This document shows, in pieces, positions 62,028 through 64,000 of a stretch of DNA of 64,000 nt (positions are counted from its first letter, which is position 1; every line of letters begins with the position of its first letter). Below the pieces are notes generated by a model that made no database searches, was not told the DNA's origin, and was given only the letters and a program-made list of their open reading frames with translations. The position numbers and the translations under genes are program-made. Source of the DNA: Aeromicrobium sp. Sec7.5 (lineage in GTDB: Bacteria; Actinomycetota; Actinomycetes; Propionibacteriales; Nocardioidaceae); contig NZ_JBAJIJ010000002.1 in assembly GCF_036867135.1 (NCBI RefSeq), forward strand, positions 62,001 through 126,000, given 5' to 3'.

Positions 62028-62069
62028 CCCCAGCGGGCACCGACGACGGCGGCGCGGGACGATGGGTCC

Positions 62070-62828
62070 ATGACCCGCACCCGCACCGCCGTCGTCACCG
62101 GAGCCAGCAGTGGGATCGGAGCCGCCACCGCGCGTGAGCTCGCCGCTGCCGGCTTCCACGTGTTCTGCGCCGCGCGCCGCGTCGACCGCCTCGAGGCGCT
62201 GGCCGCCGAGATCGGTGGCACCGCCGTCGCCTGCGACGTCACCGACGCCGGCGCCGTCGCACGGCTCGCCGAGACCGTCGGCGACACGCTCGACGTCCTC
62301 GTGAACAACGCCGGCGGCGCCCTCGGCGTCGACCCGGTCGCCGAGGCCGACGTCGACCAGTGGCGCCGGATGTACGAGATCAACGTGATCGGCATGGTGC
62401 AGGTCACCCAGGCCCTCGTGTCGGCGCTCGACGCCAGCGGGGCGGGCACGGTCGTCAACATCGGGTCGACCGCCGGTCACTGGGTCTACGAGGGCGGTGG
62501 CGGGTACGTCGCGGCCAAGCACGCCGTCGCTGCCGCCACCGAGACGCTCCGCCTGGAGCTCAACGGGCGTCCGATCCGGGTCACCGAGATCGCGCCCGGC
62601 ATGGTGCAGACCGAGGAGTTCTCCCTGGTGCGCCTGGGCTCGCAGGAACGGGCCGACGCCGTCTACGAAGGCGTCGAGGACCCACTGACGGCCGAGGACA
62701 TCGCCCAGACGATCGGGTGGGTCGTCGGACGTCCCGCCCACGTCAACGTCGACCTGCTCGTGGTGCGTCCGCTGGCCCAGGCGAGCAACAAGAAGGTCCA
62801 CCGCGGTCCGCTGCTGCGTCGCGGCTGA
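62070..62828 (+). CDS. Short-chain dehydrogenase/reductase (YdfG-like)
   Basis: A 252-residue classical SDR using NADP(H). The cofactor loop is VTGASSGIGAATARELAAAG with AARRVDRL favouring NADP; NNAGG is the structural motif. Catalytic residues are Ser in NIGSTAGHWVYEGGGGY, and Tyr/Lys in GYVAAKHAV. The C-terminal RVTEIAPGMVQTEEF fits the YdfG/serine-3-dehydrogenase group. Substrate is probably a beta-hydroxy acid or small alcohol. It ends 3 bp from the convergent YwaF-like gene. Confidence 0.9.
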   Translation: MTRTRTAVVTGASSGIGAATARELAAAGFHVFCAARRVDRLEALAAEIGGTAVACDVTDAGAVARLAETVGDTLDVLVNNAGGALGVDPVAEADVDQWRRMYEINVIGMVQVTQALVSALDASGAGTVVNIGSTAGHWVYEGGGGYVAAKHAVAAATETLRLELNGRPIRVTEIAPGMVQTEEFSLVRLGSQERADAVYEGVEDPLTAEDIAQTIGWVVGRPAHVNVDLLVVRPLAQASNKKVHRGPLLRRG

Positions 62829-62831
62829 CCC

Positions 62832-63548
62832 TCAGCGCATCGCGGGATCGGGCGCCTCGCTCGGCACCGCGCGGCGGGCCCACGGCAGGACCAGCAGCGC
62901 CCACACCGCGGCGAGCAGGACGACCTCCACCGCGAGGTACCAGGGCCACACGGGCAACAGATCGAGCGCCGACGCACGCTGTGGCTTGCGGTTGACGTAG
63001 CCGTAGTTCGTGCCGACCACCACGTTGAAGGCGAACACCGACACCAGCCACACGAGCGTCGCCGCGACGGCCCGGCGGTAGGTGCGCCAGGTCGGCCCGG
63101 TGCCGAGACCCGGGACCAGCAGGAACCCCGCCCAGATGATCAGGACGTGCATCGCCCAGAACATCAGGAAGCGCGGCTCGGGGAACGGCGACGACAGGTC
63201 GGGCGTCAGCATGCCCTGCATCGTCAGCGTGAGTCCCCAGAGCCAGGTGATCGCGGCCGTCGTGCGGTTCCCGGTCCACAGGGCGTGCACCGCAACCATC
63301 CATGCCAGATCGCACAGCTGCAGCGGGAGCGAGGTGTTCAGGTTCCACTCGCCGGGCGTGAACTGCAGGAGCTGCAGCGGGATCGTCACGCCGGCGACCG
63401 CGACCGCGCCGCAGCGAGAGACCACGCGCGCAGTGTCGGTGCCCCGCAGCGCACGCCCGGCGAGCACCGCCAGCACACACCCGATCGCGAAGATCGTCAG
63501 GACGACGAGATGGGAGGAGTCGTAAGCCTCGAACCTCGCCGCTTCCAT
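62832..63548 (-). CDS. TIGR02206/YwaF-family membrane protein
   Basis: A 238-residue integral membrane protein with six to seven spans. It has the YwaF family pattern: YDSSHLVVLTIFAIG at the start, TSLPLQLCDLAWMVAVHALWTGNR, LTLTMQGMLTPDL, FLMFWAMHVLIIW and VVGTNYGYVNRKP. Function of the family is unknown. TACCCT lies 6 nt before the ATG. Confidence 0.88.
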   Translation of the reverse strand: MEAARFEAYDSSHLVVLTIFAIGCVLAVLAGRALRGTDTARVVSRCGAVAVAGVTIPLQLLQFTPGEWNLNTSLPLQLCDLAWMVAVHALWTGNRTTAAITWLWGLTLTMQGMLTPDLSSPFPEPRFLMFWAMHVLIIWAGFLLVPGLGTGPTWRTYRRAVAATLVWLVSVFAFNVVVGTNYGYVNRKPQRASALDLLPVWPWYLAVEVVLLAAVWALLVLPWARRAVPSEAPDPAMR

Positions 63549-63691
63549 GGCCGCAGGGTAACCCGCCCGAACGTCTCACCGGTGCGGACGATCGCGCGGG
63601 TGACGTCGTCGCTCGCTGCGCCGACGACACGCACGCACACCGAGCACCTGGTCGAGGAAGCAATGCGCCGCTCCGGGTGTTGACTGCTCCC

Positions 63692-64000
63692 GTGGACCAG
63701 ACGACGACGGCGACGGGGCGGACGCCGGAGGGACGCGTTGACCGGGGCGCCGGGGGCGTCGCATTCGGTGCTGCCGCCTACCTGTGCTGGGGCTTCTTCC
63801 CGCTGTACTGGCCGCTGCTCGACCCCGCCGGGCCGCTCGAGGCCCTGGCCCACCGCGTCGTGTGGTCCCTGGCGTTCGTGGCCCTGTTGCTCACCGTCAC
63901 CGGGCGATGGGGCTCGTTCCTGGCGATCGCACGCCGGCCCCGGATCGTGGCGCTGCTCTTCGCCGCCTCGATCGTGATCGCAATCAACTGGGGCACGTTC
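63692..64000 (+). CDS. EamA/RarD-family transporter, N-terminal part (cut by window edge)
   Basis: The first 103 codons of a RarD-type member of the drug/metabolite transporter superfamily. After a hydrophilic leader of about 25 residues, the first span reads GVAFGAAAYLCWGFFPLYWPLL, the RarD signature, followed by HRVVWSLAFVALLLTVTG and ALLFAASIVIAINWGTF. It is open to the right edge. GTG 63692 is the likely start; an in-frame TTG lies at 63680. RarD proteins are linked to chloramphenicol resistance by name only; the substrate is unknown. Confidence 0.85.
   Translation, partial: MDQTTTATGRTPEGRVDRGAGGVAFGAAAYLCWGFFPLYWPLLDPAGPLEALAHRVVWSLAFVALLLTVTGRWGSFLAIARRPRIVALLFAASIVIAINWGTF

Overview
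The window is about 70 percent G+C, with the gene content and start-codon habits of a high-GC actinobacterium. Mycothiol (mshA) and ergothioneine (egtB, egtD) genes, CarD, a SenX3/RegX3-type phosphate sensor pair, DUF3263/LytR_C proteins and a single-domain xylose ABC ATPase fit the Nocardioidaceae (Aeromicrobium/Nocardioides type). That placement is inference from content; no rRNA gene is present. About 65 protein genes and one tRNA gene fill the window. No phage, transposase, CRISPR array or origin is visible. Many genes appear leaderless, with a TANNNT-like -10 hexamer 6-7 nt before an ATG or GTG.

Layout. 1-5225: truncated acyl-CoA ligase, acetaldehyde-type dehydrogenase with its DUF779 partner, thioesterase divergent from an HxlR regulator, and a GAF-domain regulator. 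5360-8047: MetQNI-type methionine ABC transporter. 8197-18259: acetyltransferase and a complete xylose regulon (xylFGH, two ROK regulators, divergent xylAB, aldose epimerase). 18270-20510: MmcQ-like protein and groEL with two CIRCE operators. 20754-24509: a tightly overlapping four-gene operon of unknown function (two large membrane proteins, a small membrane protein, a His-rich cupredoxin-like lipoprotein). 24878-26601: sulfur-carrier protein and threonine-synthase-family enzyme under a SAM-I riboswitch, probably a homocysteine-forming (MetM/MetO-like) pair. 26661-30311: trehalose genes otsB and otsA around a VirR-like/DUF3263 pair. 30301-38664: GNAT, MFS, ung, AI-2E exporter, a DHPS-like/RibD-C pair, enoyl-CoA hydratase and PEP carboxykinase.

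38753-43086: serine hydrolase, DUF6314, lipoprotein, egtD-egtB. 43266-43457: tRNA-Thr(TGT) followed by two extra tandem copies of its 3' part. 43533-47804: aldolase-like PLP protein with a lactone oxidase, Zur-box-preceded AztD-like zinc chaperone, SRPBCC protein. 47852-51294: rlmB, cysS, ispF (inverted) and carD. 51458-54757: lipoprotein, phoU divergent from senX3-regX3 with a PHO-box-like repeat array between them. 54874-61448: TfoX-like protein, gpmA, DsbA-like protein, type III glutamine synthetase, small proteins and mshA, broadly recalling the mycobacterial mshA-Rv0487-gpm1-senX3-regX3 neighbourhood. 61524-64000: septum-formation lipoprotein, SDR, YwaF-like membrane protein and a truncated RarD-type transporter.

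Intergenic DNA holds at least three families of imperfect palindromic repeats, each with two or more copies here. The features most worth following up are the four-gene membrane/cupredoxin operon, the SAM-riboswitch-controlled sulfur-carrier pair with an extended carrier C-terminus, and the tRNA-Thr 3'-end tandem array.
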